Shown: one piece after another, positions 56,643-64,000 of the stretch | Layout of the letters: each line of letters starts with the position of its first letter | How positions within the stretch are numbered: the stretch's first letter is position 1 | NCBI GenBank assembly: GCA_017305635.1 | Contig: JAFKKF010000007.1 | Location: 248,001-312,000, forward strand | DNA: 64,000 bases | From: Hyphomicrobiales bacterium | GTDB lineage: Bacteria; Pseudomonadota; Alphaproteobacteria; Rhizobiales; Kaistiaceae | Direction: 5' to 3' | The notes under the pieces: generated by a model | Databases searched by the model: none | Seen by the model: only the letters and a program-made list of their open reading frames with translations | What the model was told of the DNA's origin: nothing | Program-made: the position numbers and the translations under genes

Positions 56643-57764
56643 CTACTTCAGCTCGGTATAGGTGATCTTGCCGTCGTCGCCCTTCTTCCAGATGTACATG
56701 ACGTAATCCAGCGAAGTGCGGTCGCCCTTGGCGTCGAAGGAGAGATCGCCGATGACGGTCTGCCACGGGCCCGAGGACTTGAGGGTCTCGGCGACCTTCT
56801 GCGGGTCGGTGGAGCCGGCCTTGGTGATGCCGCCGGCGATGACCTGCACGGCAGCGTAGCTGTAGAGGGTATAGGCCTCCGGCTCGAAGCCCGCGTCGCG
56901 GAACTTCTTCACGACGGCGGCGGCGGCCGGGTTGTTGCGCGGATCCGGGCCGAACGTGTTGAGCACGCCCTCGGCGGCCGGGCCGGCGATGGAGGCGAAC
57001 TCGTCGGAGACGATGCCGTCGCCCGAGATGAACTGCGACTTGAGGCCGGCGTCGGCGCTCTGGCGGACGATCAGGCCGCCTTCGGTGTGCAGGCCGCCGA
57101 AGTAGGTCACGCCGATGCCCGCGTCCTTCATCTTGGAGATGAGGGCGGAGAAGTCCTTCGTGCCGACGTCGATGCCTTCATACATCGCCTCGGTCACGCC
57201 GGCGGCGTTGAGCGCCTTCTTGGTCTCGTCGGCAAGGCCCTGGCCATACGGGGTCTTGTCGTGGATGATCGCGACCTTCTTGTCCTTGAAGTGATCGGCA
57301 ATGAACTTCCCAGCGACAGCGCCCTGCTGGTCGTCACGGCCGCAGGTGCGGAACGCGTTCCAGAGGCCGCGCTCGGTGACCTGAGGGTTGGTCGCCGCCG
57401 GGGTCACGAAGAGGATGCCGTTCTCGGCGTAGACTTCCGAGGCCGGGATGGTGACACCCGAATTGAAGTGGCCATCGACGAAGGTCACGCCGTCACCGAC
57501 GAACTTGTTCGCCACCGACACGCCCTGCTCGGGCTTGGAGGCGTCGTCGCCGAGCTCGAGGACGAGCTTCGAGCCGTTGATGCCGCCGGCGGCGTTGATG
57601 TCGGCAACCGCCTGCTCGGCACCCTTCTGGAGCTGCGCGCCGAAGGCCGCGTTGGGGCCGGTCAGCGGACCGCCGACGCCGAGCTTGATGTCGTCGGCAA
57701 GCGCCTGGCCCGCGAAGGCAAGGCCGGCCGCCAGTACGACGCCCGATAGGAGCTTCATCTTCAT
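56643..57764 (-). CDS. livJ: Branched-chain amino-acid ABC transporter substrate-binding protein LivJ
   Basis: Periplasmic binding protein of 373 residues that feeds Leu, Ile and Val (or related amino acids) to LivHMGF. The signal peptide is [20 protein letters not shown]. The domain opens with [17 protein letters not shown] and contains [26 protein letters not shown] lies upstream of the ATG. A strong terminator follows. The paralogous gene is next downstream. Confidence 0.93.
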   Translation of the reverse strand: MKMKLLSGVVLAAGLAFAGQALADDIKLGVGGPLTGPNAAFGAQLQKGAEQAVADINAAGGINGSKLVLELGDDASKPEQGVSVANKFVGDGVTFVDGHFNSGVTIPASEVYAENGILFVTPAATNPQVTERGLWNAFRTCGRDDQQGAVAGKFIADHFKDKKVAIIHDKTPYGQGLADETKKALNAAGVTEAMYEGIDVGTKDFSALISKMKDAGIGVTYFGGLHTEGGLIVRQSADAGLKSQFISGDGIVSDEFASIAGPAAEGVLNTFGPDPRNNPAAAAVVKKFRDAGFEPEAYTLYSYAAVQVIAGGITKAGSTDPQKVAETLKSSGPWQTVIGDLSFDAKGDRTSLDYVMYIWKKGDDGKITYTELK

Positions 57765-57924
57765 GTGGTAACTCTCCCCTGGAGATTCAGTTGTTCAGGT
57801 CAGTAACAATGGCTGACTGGCCGGTCGAGCACTGGTTTGCTCCATTTTCCCGCCCGCCTGCCAAAGATCATGCTGTTTTTTCGCGCTTTGTCATCTAGTT
57901 CGTGGCTTTCGCCAGTACGGCGGA

Positions 57925-58272
57925 TCAGGTGCGAGGGCGCCAGGAAAGCGGGCCGCTGCGTTCGTAGAGCCAGCTATATTGGGTTGCCATCTGGCCGGCT
58001 CGGGTGAAGCGGTACGAGAACAGGCCGAAGATGAAAGCCACAATGGTATCAACGATGTAGTAGTGGAGCGAGAACATCGTTCCATCATAGAGGGCGTGAT
58101 GGATGAAGCGGATGCCGGCGCCGAGCAGCAGCAGGTAGAGGACGAGCAGGCCGAGCGACCCCCAGGCGAGCGCGACCGAGCGACCGGTCATCCAGGCGGC
58201 GCCGCCACCGATCAGGATCGTGGTGAACAGGAAGATCCAGATCGAGCCTTCTTCGTAGATCATGCCCTGCAT
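57925..58272 (-). CDS. Small four-helix membrane protein in the liv operon (DUF6867-like)
   Basis: Inner-membrane protein of 115 residues with three or four hydrophobic helices (IWIFLFTTILIGGGAAWMTG, LALWGSLGLLVLYLLLLGAG-like, YYIVDTIVAFIFGLF). I recall such proteins in the liv operons of Hyphomicrobiales as DUF6867; the number should be checked. It lies between livF and livJ, separated from livF by two large palindromes. Two Met residues near the start (MQGM) make the exact start uncertain. Function unknown; transporter-linked by position. Confidence 0.72.
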   Translation of the reverse strand: MQGMIYEEGSIWIFLFTTILIGGGAAWMTGRSVALAWGSLGLLVLYLLLLGAGIRFIHHALYDGTMFSLHYYIVDTIVAFIFGLFSYRFTRAGQMATQYSWLYERSGPLSWRPRT

Positions 58273-58283
58273 GGCTTCCTCCT

Positions 58284-58355
58284 AGTGTCCCGATCCCGAA
58301 GTTCGCCCGAGCTTGCCGCCCGGGCAGGTGCGAACTTCGGGATCAAAGGGACACT
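58284..58355. repeat. 72-nt palindromic element A
   Basis: Left arm AGTGTCCCGATCCCGAAGTT (plus CGC) at 58284-58306, 23-nt loop, right arm at 58330-58355 with a 3-nt bulge (AAA). Ends in AGTGT/ACACT and is preceded by T, giving TAGTGT. Confidence 0.85.
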
Positions 58356-58373
58356 GCAAATCATGGAGTTGCC

Positions 58374-58445
58374 AGTGTGATTCAGATCGAGAAATTCGCT
58401 CTCGACCTGGCTGCCTGGCGTGGCGAATTTCTCGATCATCACACT
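58374..58445. repeat. 72-nt palindromic element B
   Basis: Arms at 58374-58399 (with a 3-nt bulge) and 58423-58445 around a 23-nt loop; same length and layout as element A but with the bulge in the other arm, so it is inverted relative to A. The inner 15 bases of the arms are related (GATCSMGAARTTCGC). Its end overlaps the livF stop codon. Confidence 0.85.
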
Positions 58446-59175
58446 AGTGCCGCCCGCCTTCGAGGTAGGCGGCGCGTACCTCGGGCTTTTCGAGGAGCTC
58501 GCGCCCGGTGCCGCCCATGGTGATGCGGCCGTTGACCATCACGTAGCCGCGATGGGCGAGGCGGAGCGCATGGTAGGCGTTCTGCTCGACGATGAAGACG
58601 GTCAGCTTCTCCTCGCGGTTGAGGGTGCGGATGGCGTCGAAGATCTGGCGCACGATGAGCGGGGCGAGGCCGAGGGACGGCTCGTCGAGGAGGAGGAGGC
58701 GCGGGCGGGCCATCAGCGCGCGGCCGATGGAGAGCATCTGCTGCTCGCCGCCGGAAAGCGTGCCGCCGCGCTGGTGGATGCGCTCCTTGAGGCGCGGGAA
58801 GAGGGCGAAGACGCGCTCGCTGTCCGCGGCGAAATGGGCGAGGTTGTCGAGCGAGGCGCCCATCTGCAGGTTCTCGAGGACCGTCATGCGCGCGAAGATG
58901 CGGCGGCCCTCGGGCGACTGGGCGACGCGCATGCGCGCGATCTCGTGGGTGGCGAGGCGGGTGATTTCCTTGCCGTCATAGGTGATCGAACCGTCGCGGG
59001 CGCGCGGGTTGCCGCAGATGGTCATCATCAGCGTCGACTTGCCGGCGCCGTTGGAGCCGATGAGGGCGACGATCTCGCCCTCCGCGACCTGCAGGTCGAC
59101 GCCGCGCAGCGCCTGGATCTTGCCATAGAAGGTGGTGACGCCCTTGACGGCGAGGAGCGTGGAGGGCGTGCTCAT
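58444..59175 (-). CDS. livF: Branched-chain amino-acid ABC transporter ATPase LivF
   Basis: Second ATPase of the transporter, 243 residues. Walker A GSNGAGKS, signature LSGGEQQ and Walker B LLLLDEPSLGLAP are clear and the LSIGRALMARPRLL helix is typical of LivF. The ATG overlaps the livG stop (ATGA). The stop codon TAG lies at the border of palindromic element B. Confidence 0.95.
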   Translation of the reverse strand: MSTPSTLLAVKGVTTFYGKIQALRGVDLQVAEGEIVALIGSNGAGKSTLMMTICGNPRARDGSITYDGKEITRLATHEIARMRVAQSPEGRRIFARMTVLENLQMGASLDNLAHFAADSERVFALFPRLKERIHQRGGTLSGGEQQMLSIGRALMARPRLLLLDEPSLGLAPLIVRQIFDAIRTLNREEKLTVFIVEQNAYHALRLAHRGYVMVNGRITMGGTGRELLEKPEVRAAYLEGGRH

Positions 59176-60050
59176 CCCTGCTTCTCCAGGGCGTCGAGGC
59201 GCTCCTCGACCTGCTCGACCTCCTCGTCCTCGACGCCGAGATAGGCGCCGATGACCCGCGGGTCGGTGCGCACCGCGTCGGGCGTGCCGTCGGCGATCTT
59301 GGTGCCGTATTCGAGGACGACGATCCGGTCGGAAATCTCCATCACCACCGACATGTCGTGTTCGATGAGCAGCACCGAGGTCTTGAAGCGCTCGCGGATG
59401 CGCAGCAGCAGCGCGTTGAGGCCGGCGGATTCGCGGGCGTTGAGGCCGGCCGCGGGCTCGTCGAGGCAAAGCAGCTCCGGGTCCGTGCACATGGCGCGGG
59501 CGATCTCGAGCCGGCGCTGGGCGCCGTAGGGCAGGTCGCCGGCGGGATCGTCAGCGCGTTCGGTGAGGCCGACCTCCTCCAGCCACATGCGGGCCTTGTC
59601 GATCGCGGCGCGCTCGGCCTGGTGGTAGCTCGGGAAGCCGACCAGGCCGAGGATCGTCCAGCCGGAGGCGCGCATCAGCGTATTGTGCTGGGCGACCATC
59701 AGGTTCTCGAGCACGGTCATGCCGCCGAAGAGGCGGATGTTCTGGAAGGTGCGGGCGACCTTGGCCCTGGCCGAGATCTTGAAGTCGGGCATGCGCTCGA
59801 GCAGGAATTCGCGGCCCGCCCGCTGGCGCATGGTGATCATGCCCTCGGTCGGCTTGTAGAAGCCGGTGACGCAGTTGAACACGGTGGTCTTGCCGGCGCC
59901 GTTCGGGCCGATCAGCGCGGTGATGTCGCCGCGCCCGGCCTGGAACGAGACGTCGTTGACCGCGACCAGGCCGCCGAAGCGCATGGTCAGGTGCTCGACC
60001 GTGACGATCGGATCGGCCACCGCGGCCGAAGCGGGGACGGGCTCAGCCAT
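59172..60050 (-). CDS. livG: Branched-chain amino-acid ABC transporter ATPase LivG
   Basis: First ATPase of the transporter, 292 residues, with Walker A GPNGAGKT, the LivG-type long insert after the Q-loop ([20 protein letters not shown]), signature [14 protein letters not shown] and Walker [13 protein letters not shown]. The C-terminus carries an acidic [13 protein letters not shown] tail. It overlaps livM by 8 bp and livF by 4 bp. Confidence 0.95.
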   Translation of the reverse strand: MAEPVPASAAVADPIVTVEHLTMRFGGLVAVNDVSFQAGRGDITALIGPNGAGKTTVFNCVTGFYKPTEGMITMRQRAGREFLLERMPDFKISARAKVARTFQNIRLFGGMTVLENLMVAQHNTLMRASGWTILGLVGFPSYHQAERAAIDKARMWLEEVGLTERADDPAGDLPYGAQRRLEIARAMCTDPELLCLDEPAAGLNARESAGLNALLLRIRERFKTSVLLIEHDMSVVMEISDRIVVLEYGTKIADGTPDAVRTDPRVIGAYLGVEDEEVEQVEERLDALEKQG

Positions 60051-61572
60051 GGCCTTCCTGCACCATGTCGGCGGAGATCGCCTTCCGCTTGAAGAGGAAC
60101 ACGGTCGGCGTTCGCGTCTGCACGAAGCCGCGCGGCCGCCACAGCATGATAACGACCATGGCGAAGCCGAAGATCAGCATGCGGTACTGGGTCGGGTTGA
60201 AGTCCGGCCCGAAGATCTGCTTCAGGAAGGTCAGCTCGCGGAGCAATTCGACGCCGCCGATCATCACGGTCGCGGCGACGGCGACGCCGATCATCGAGCC
60301 CATGCCGCCAAGCACCACGATGGCGACGATGAAGACCGATTCGATGAAGGTGAAGGAATCGGGGAAGACCGAGCCCTGGCGGGCGGCGAAGAAGGATCCG
60401 GCGAAGCCGCCGAACATGGCGCCGATGGCGAAGGCGGTGAGCTTGGTGGTGACCGTGTTGATGCCGAGCGAGCGGCAGGCGATCTCGTCCTCGCGCATCG
60501 ATTCCCAGGCGCGGCCGACGGGCAGCTTGCGCATCCGTGCCGTGGCGAAGGCGGTGATGAAGGCGAGGATCAGGATCAGGTAGTAAAGGAATATCTTGTA
60601 GTAGGCCGACGAGACGGGCAGGCCGAAGAGGTGCGCGAAGCCTTCCGGCGAGGCGTCGAACTTGATGTTGAAGAAGGCGAATTTCGGCAGCGTCATGCCG
60701 AAGAGGCTGACATAGCTTTCGATGTGGATCGCCGGCAGGCCGATCTTCGGGATCGACAGGATGCCCGCGCCGCCGCCGGTCACTTCCTTCCAGTTGAGGA
60801 GGACGAGGTGGACGATCTCGCCGAAGGCGAGCGTGACGATGGCGAGATAGTCGCCGCGGAGCCGGAGCACCGGGAAGCCGAGGGCGACGCCCCAGCAGGC
60901 GGCGAGCAGGCCGGCGAGCGGCAGCAGCAGCCAGAACGACAGGCCGAGATGGGTCGCGAGCAGCGCATAGGCATAGGCGCCGACCGCGTAGAAGGCGACG
61001 TAGCCGAGGTCGAGCAGGCCGGCGAGGCCGACGACCACGTTCAGGCCCCAGCCGAGCATCACGTAGATGAGGATCTGGACGCCGAAATTGTCGACCCACT
61101 TGATCGAGCCGGCGATGCCGGAGGTGTAGAGGACGATCGCCGGGAAGAAGACGAGGAGGATCGTGCCGACGACCGGGAACCAGCGCGAGACCGTCGCGCG
61201 CCAGGCCGGGCGGGCGACCGGCCGCGACGGTGCGGCGCGCTTCGCCGCCAGGTACGGGCGGATGAAATAGGCGATGGCGAAGCGGCCGGCGGCGCAGGCG
61301 ATGACAACGGCCGCCAGCAGCGGCCAGCGCGTGACGAGGATGACCTCGTTGTTGATGTTCTGATCGGTCAGGAGGCCGATCATCGGGGTGAACATGCCGA
61401 GCGCCACGACGCCGGCGATCAGCGCCTCCTTCGCCGACCAGGCGAGGTCGCCGCGCGGCGAGGGCGGCGCGATCTCGCCGGGGGCGGCGGCGATGCGCTC
61501 CTCGTTCTGGAGCTGCTCGCCTTCGGGCTGTGTGTCGAGGGTCGGCGCGAGCGAATCGGATGGTGAATTCAC
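60043..61572 (-). CDS. livM: Branched-chain amino-acid ABC transporter permease LivM
   Basis: Membrane permease of 509 residues; the extra N-terminal 150 residues compared with the minimal family form is the LivM type with extra N-terminal helices. The family motif [23 protein letters not shown] (the cytoplasmic loop contacting the ATPase) is present. The start is GTG at 61572, one base after the livH stop. About ten helices in all. Confidence 0.94.
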   Translation of the reverse strand: MNSPSDSLAPTLDTQPEGEQLQNEERIAAAPGEIAPPSPRGDLAWSAKEALIAGVVALGMFTPMIGLLTDQNINNEVILVTRWPLLAAVVIACAAGRFAIAYFIRPYLAAKRAAPSRPVARPAWRATVSRWFPVVGTILLVFFPAIVLYTSGIAGSIKWVDNFGVQILIYVMLGWGLNVVVGLAGLLDLGYVAFYAVGAYAYALLATHLGLSFWLLLPLAGLLAACWGVALGFPVLRLRGDYLAIVTLAFGEIVHLVLLNWKEVTGGGAGILSIPKIGLPAIHIESYVSLFGMTLPKFAFFNIKFDASPEGFAHLFGLPVSSAYYKIFLYYLILILAFITAFATARMRKLPVGRAWESMREDEIACRSLGINTVTTKLTAFAIGAMFGGFAGSFFAARQGSVFPDSFTFIESVFIVAIVVLGGMGSMIGVAVAATVMIGGVELLRELTFLKQIFGPDFNPTQYRMLIFGFAMVVIMLWRPRGFVQTRTPTVFLFKRKAISADMVQEGHG

Positions 61573-61573
61573 G

Positions 61574-62491
61574 TCACACCTTCTCGACGTCGGGCCGGCC
61601 GAGGATGCCCTGCGGCAGGAAGATCAGCACGATGGCGAGGATCGAGAAGGCCGCCACGTCCTTGTAGGCGATCGAGAAATAGGCGGACCACAGCGCCTCG
61701 ATGAGGCCGATGAGCAGGCCGCCGAGCACGGCGCCGGGAAGCGAGCCGATGCCGCCGAGCACTGCCGCCGTGAAGGCCTTGATGCCGGGCTGGAAGCCGT
61801 CGGAGAAGCTGATCACGCCGTAGAACATGAGGAACATCGTGCCGGCGACGGCGGCGAGCGCGGCGCCCATCACGAAGGTCAGCGAGATGGTGCGGTCGAC
61901 GTCGACGCCGACGAGGGCCGCCATGCGACGGTCCTGCTCGCAGGCGCGCTGGGCGCGGCCGAGCGAGGTCTTCTGCACCACCGCCCAGAAGGCGACCAGG
62001 AGGGTGATGGTGACGACGATGATGATGAGCTGCTTCAGCGAGATCGTCAGGTCGTTGCGCGTGCCATGCCAGAGGGTGAACACGTCGGTCACCATCGGCG
62101 GGATCGGCTTGTTGCGCGGACCCTGCGCCAGCTGGACGAAGTTCGACAGGAAGATGGACATGCCGATCGCCGAGATCAGCGGCGCGAGGCGGAAGGATCC
62201 CCGCAATGGTCGGTAGGCGACCTTCTCGATGGTCCAGTTCCACAGGCTGGTGAGGACCATGCTGGCGATCAGCATGAGGACCAGCGCGATCGCCACCGAG
62301 GCTATGCCGAGCCAGGTGGTGACGATGAGATACATCACCAGGGCGATGAAGGCCGACACCATGAACACGTCGCCATGGGCGAAGTTCACCATGCCGATGA
62401 TGCCGAAGACCAACGTATATCCGATGGCGATCAGCCCGTAGATCGAACCCAGCGTGATGCCATTGATGAGCTGCTGGAGGAAATACTCCAT
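61574..62491 (-). CDS. livH: Branched-chain amino-acid ABC transporter permease LivH
   Basis: Membrane permease of 305 residues and first gene of the liv operon. The opening [39 protein letters not shown] and the cytoplasmic loop [24 protein letters not shown] are typical of LivH. Eight or so hydrophobic helices. The ATG at 62491 (MEYFLQ) is used rather than a longer frame to 62581. It is divergent from the PaiB-like gene. Confidence 0.94.
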   Translation of the reverse strand: MEYFLQQLINGITLGSIYGLIAIGYTLVFGIIGMVNFAHGDVFMVSAFIALVMYLIVTTWLGIASVAIALVLMLIASMVLTSLWNWTIEKVAYRPLRGSFRLAPLISAIGMSIFLSNFVQLAQGPRNKPIPPMVTDVFTLWHGTRNDLTISLKQLIIIVVTITLLVAFWAVVQKTSLGRAQRACEQDRRMAALVGVDVDRTISLTFVMGAALAAVAGTMFLMFYGVISFSDGFQPGIKAFTAAVLGGIGSLPGAVLGGLLIGLIEALWSAYFSIAYKDVAAFSILAIVLIFLPQGILGRPDVEKV

Positions 62492-62665
62492 TACGCCCCT
62501 GTCCCCTTGTCCCGTCGCGGTCGTTGCCGCCGGAAGTACGACCTTCGGCCGTCTCCGCTTTCGCACAGTCTGGCTTAGCAAGCGGCATACCGCAATATGC
62601 CGTGCGCCAACAAAAGCTGCGGCGAGACCGAGAAAGCACAGTCACGCGATGGTATAGTCCGACCT

Positions 62666-63316
62666 ATGTACCAGCCGCCCCACTTCCGCGAAGACCGCGT
62701 CGCGGTCCAGCACGCGCTCATCCGTACCTTCCCGCTCGGCCTTCTGGTGACGGCCGGACCGGGCGGCCTGATGGCCAATCCGGTGCCCTTCACGCTCTAC
62801 GAGGAGGAGGGCGAGCGTGGCATGCTCCGCGTCCACCTTGCCCGCGCCAACCCGCAGTGGCGGGAGCTCGGCGCGGTCGAGGAATGCCTGGTCGTCTTCC
62901 AGGGGCCGCAGGAATACATCACCCCGTCCTGGTACGCGACCAAGGCCGAGACGGGAAAGGTCGTGCCAACCTGGAACTACGCCACCGTCCATGTGCGGGC
63001 GCGGCCGACGGTGATCGAGGACGCGGCCTGGCTTCGCCGCCAGGTCGACGATCTCACGGGGCTCGCGGAGGGGCGCCGGCCGGCGCCGTGGCAGGTGAGC
63101 GACGCACCGTCCGACTTCGTCGCTGCCCAGCTGAAGGGCATCATTGGCGTCGAAATGCCCATCCTGGCGATCGAGGGGAAGTGGAAGGTCAGCCAGAACC
63201 GCAACCCGGCCGACCGCGCCGGCGTGGTCGGGGGCCTGCGCCATGAGCAGCGGGAGGCGATGGCCGACCTGGTCGAGGCCTACCTGACGGGCCGGGCGCC
63301 GGGGCCGGGCGCCTAG
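62666..63316 (+). CDS. PaiB-like FMN-binding negative transcriptional regulator
   Basis: Split-barrel FMN-binding protein of 216 residues. It opens with MYQPPHFREDR, the family signature, and contains YITPSWYATKAETGKVVPTWNYATVHV and the C-terminal KVSQNRNPADRAGVV. Members were named after Bacillus PaiB, reported to repress sporulation and protease genes. A TATAGT box at 62653-62658 lies just 7 bp before the ATG, so the transcript could be leaderless. The stop codon shares CTAG with the stop of the convergent MFS gene. Confidence 0.9.
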   Translation: MYQPPHFREDRVAVQHALIRTFPLGLLVTAGPGGLMANPVPFTLYEEEGERGMLRVHLARANPQWRELGAVEECLVVFQGPQEYITPSWYATKAETGKVVPTWNYATVHVRARPTVIEDAAWLRRQVDDLTGLAEGRRPAPWQVSDAPSDFVAAQLKGIIGVEMPILAIEGKWKVSQNRNPADRAGVVGGLRHEQREAMADLVEAYLTGRAPGPGA

Positions 63317-64000
63317 TCGATCGGCTCGAGGTCGATGACGTTCGAATCGTCCGGCCGCGGGCTGCCGGCGCCCTGCGGCGTCGGCTGTGCCGGGGCGGGA
63401 GCGGGCTGGTCCTTGGCGCGCGGGTCAAGGATGACGCTTTCCGGAGTCGCGGTCTTCGGCACGGGCATGCTCTGGAACGCCCGCTCGCTCTTGGCCGGCA
63501 CCGAGCGCCGCGACATGCGGAAGAGCGCATAGAGCGCGAGCAGCAGGTGGACGATGGCTGCGAAGGCGAAGAGGCCCTCCGGGAAGAGGCGCTCCATCGC
63601 CTCGGCGGCGAAGAGCGGGCCGAGCATGGTGCCGACGCCGAGGAGGAGGAGGAGCCCGCCGGCGATCTTCACGAACTCGTCGGGGCCGGCGAAGTCGTTG
63701 GCGTGGGCCACGGCGACCGAATACATCGGATAGATCGCGGCGCCGAAGATCACCGTCAGGCCGATGACCACGGCCGGGGTGCGCGGCTGGAAGATCACCA
63801 TGACCAGCGCGATGGCGATGGCGCAGGAAGCGATGCCGATGAGGACCTTGCGCCGGTCCATCTTGTCGGAGAGCCAGCCGAGCGGGAACTGGATGAGCGA
63901 GCCGCCGAGCACGGCGCCGGCCATGAGCAGGGCGACGTCCGGTATGGGCAGGCCGATATTGTGGCCATAGACGGCGCCGAGCGTGCCGAAGGCGCCGTTG
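63313..64000 (-). CDS. MFS transporter, C-terminal part (5' end outside window)
   Basis: Membrane transporter of the major facilitator superfamily; the frame is open to the window edge and 228 residues are visible. The conserved loop between helices 2 and 3 or 8 and 9 reads GWLSDKMDRRKVL, and six hydrophobic helices are seen. The protein ends in a Pro/Ala-rich polar tail of about 70 residues (AKDQPAPAPAQPTPQG). The layout resembles the YcaD group, but the substrate cannot be named from a fragment. Confidence 0.85.
   Translation of the reverse strand, partial: NGAFGTLGAVYGHNIGLPIPDVALLMAGAVLGGSLIQFPLGWLSDKMDRRKVLIGIASCAIAIALVMVIFQPRTPAVVIGLTVIFGAAIYPMYSVAVAHANDFAGPDEFVKIAGGLLLLLGVGTMLGPLFAAEAMERLFPEGLFAFAAIVHLLLALYALFRMSRRSVPAKSERAFQSMPVPKTATPESVILDPRAKDQPAPAPAQPTPQGAGSPRPDDSNVIDLEPID

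Overview
The window is chromosomal DNA of high GC content. The evidence points to an alphaproteobacterium of the order Hyphomicrobiales (Rhizobiales). It carries a GPR/RgsE-like polar-growth protein, CckA, an F1-ATPase zeta inhibitor (DUF1476), a DksA with a single zinc-site cysteine, a LexA-type GAAC-N7-GTAC box at recA, a CtrA-type TTAA-N7-TTAA site, and intergenic palindromes whose six-frame translation gives the familiar MAGLVPAIH string of this order. No genus can be named from the sequence. I saw no tRNA, rRNA, CRISPR array, prophage or insertion sequence. Coding density is high and codon use looks uniform, so this reads as core chromosome with small accessory insertions.

Layout. 1-3.5 kb: an MCE/Mla-type lipid-transport operon (permease cut by the window edge, ATPase, MlaD, lipoprotein). 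3.6-4.2 kb: a small (p)ppGpp-hydrolase-like HD protein. 4.3-9.2 kb: a 1639-residue protein built of 11/22-residue repeats, divergent from an orphan Hpt protein; CtrA-like sites lie between them. 10.2-12.9 kb: ferredoxin, ferredoxin reductase, a secreted protein and a cupin. 12.9-21.5 kb: the ycjX/ycjF pair, SixA-like phosphatase, a glycine-zipper protein, dksA, a FliO-like protein and cckA. 21.5-24.4 kb: three secreted cysteine-rich proteins (PAN, CVNH/SH3, PAN-CAP). 24.5-27.6 kb: a P450-methyltransferase pair and a PfkB kinase.

27.8-40.7 kb: recA, a VOC protein, alaS, a potassium channel, icd, a TetR module with three operators, hdeD-like, trmJ-murI and rpsD. 40.8-46.7 kb: a purine operon purC-purS-purQ-purL with two secreted-protein genes interleaved, running on into bolA, an overlapping 42-codon gene and grxD. 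46.9-54.4 kb: zeta inhibitor, HpcH-type aldolase, aquaporin, glutathione peroxidase, purB, rpe-DUF2259-GH25, and an amino-acid oxidoreductase. 54.4-62.5 kb: a complete branched-chain amino-acid ABC transporter (livH-M-G-F, a small membrane gene, two binding proteins) ending in a P1-family peptidase, with two 72-nt palindromes inside the operon. 62.6-64 kb: a PaiB-like protein and a truncated MFS transporter.

The most notable signals are the gap-free 66-bp repeat array and the CtrA-like sites beside it, the paired palindromes after livF, the 4-nt/8-nt overlapping small gene between bolA and grxD, the triple TetR operator, the structured rpsD leader, and the cluster of secreted domain-shuffled proteins. 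I did not find a clearly new multi-gene system. The secreted cluster and the P450-methyltransferase pair are the best places to look for undescribed function.
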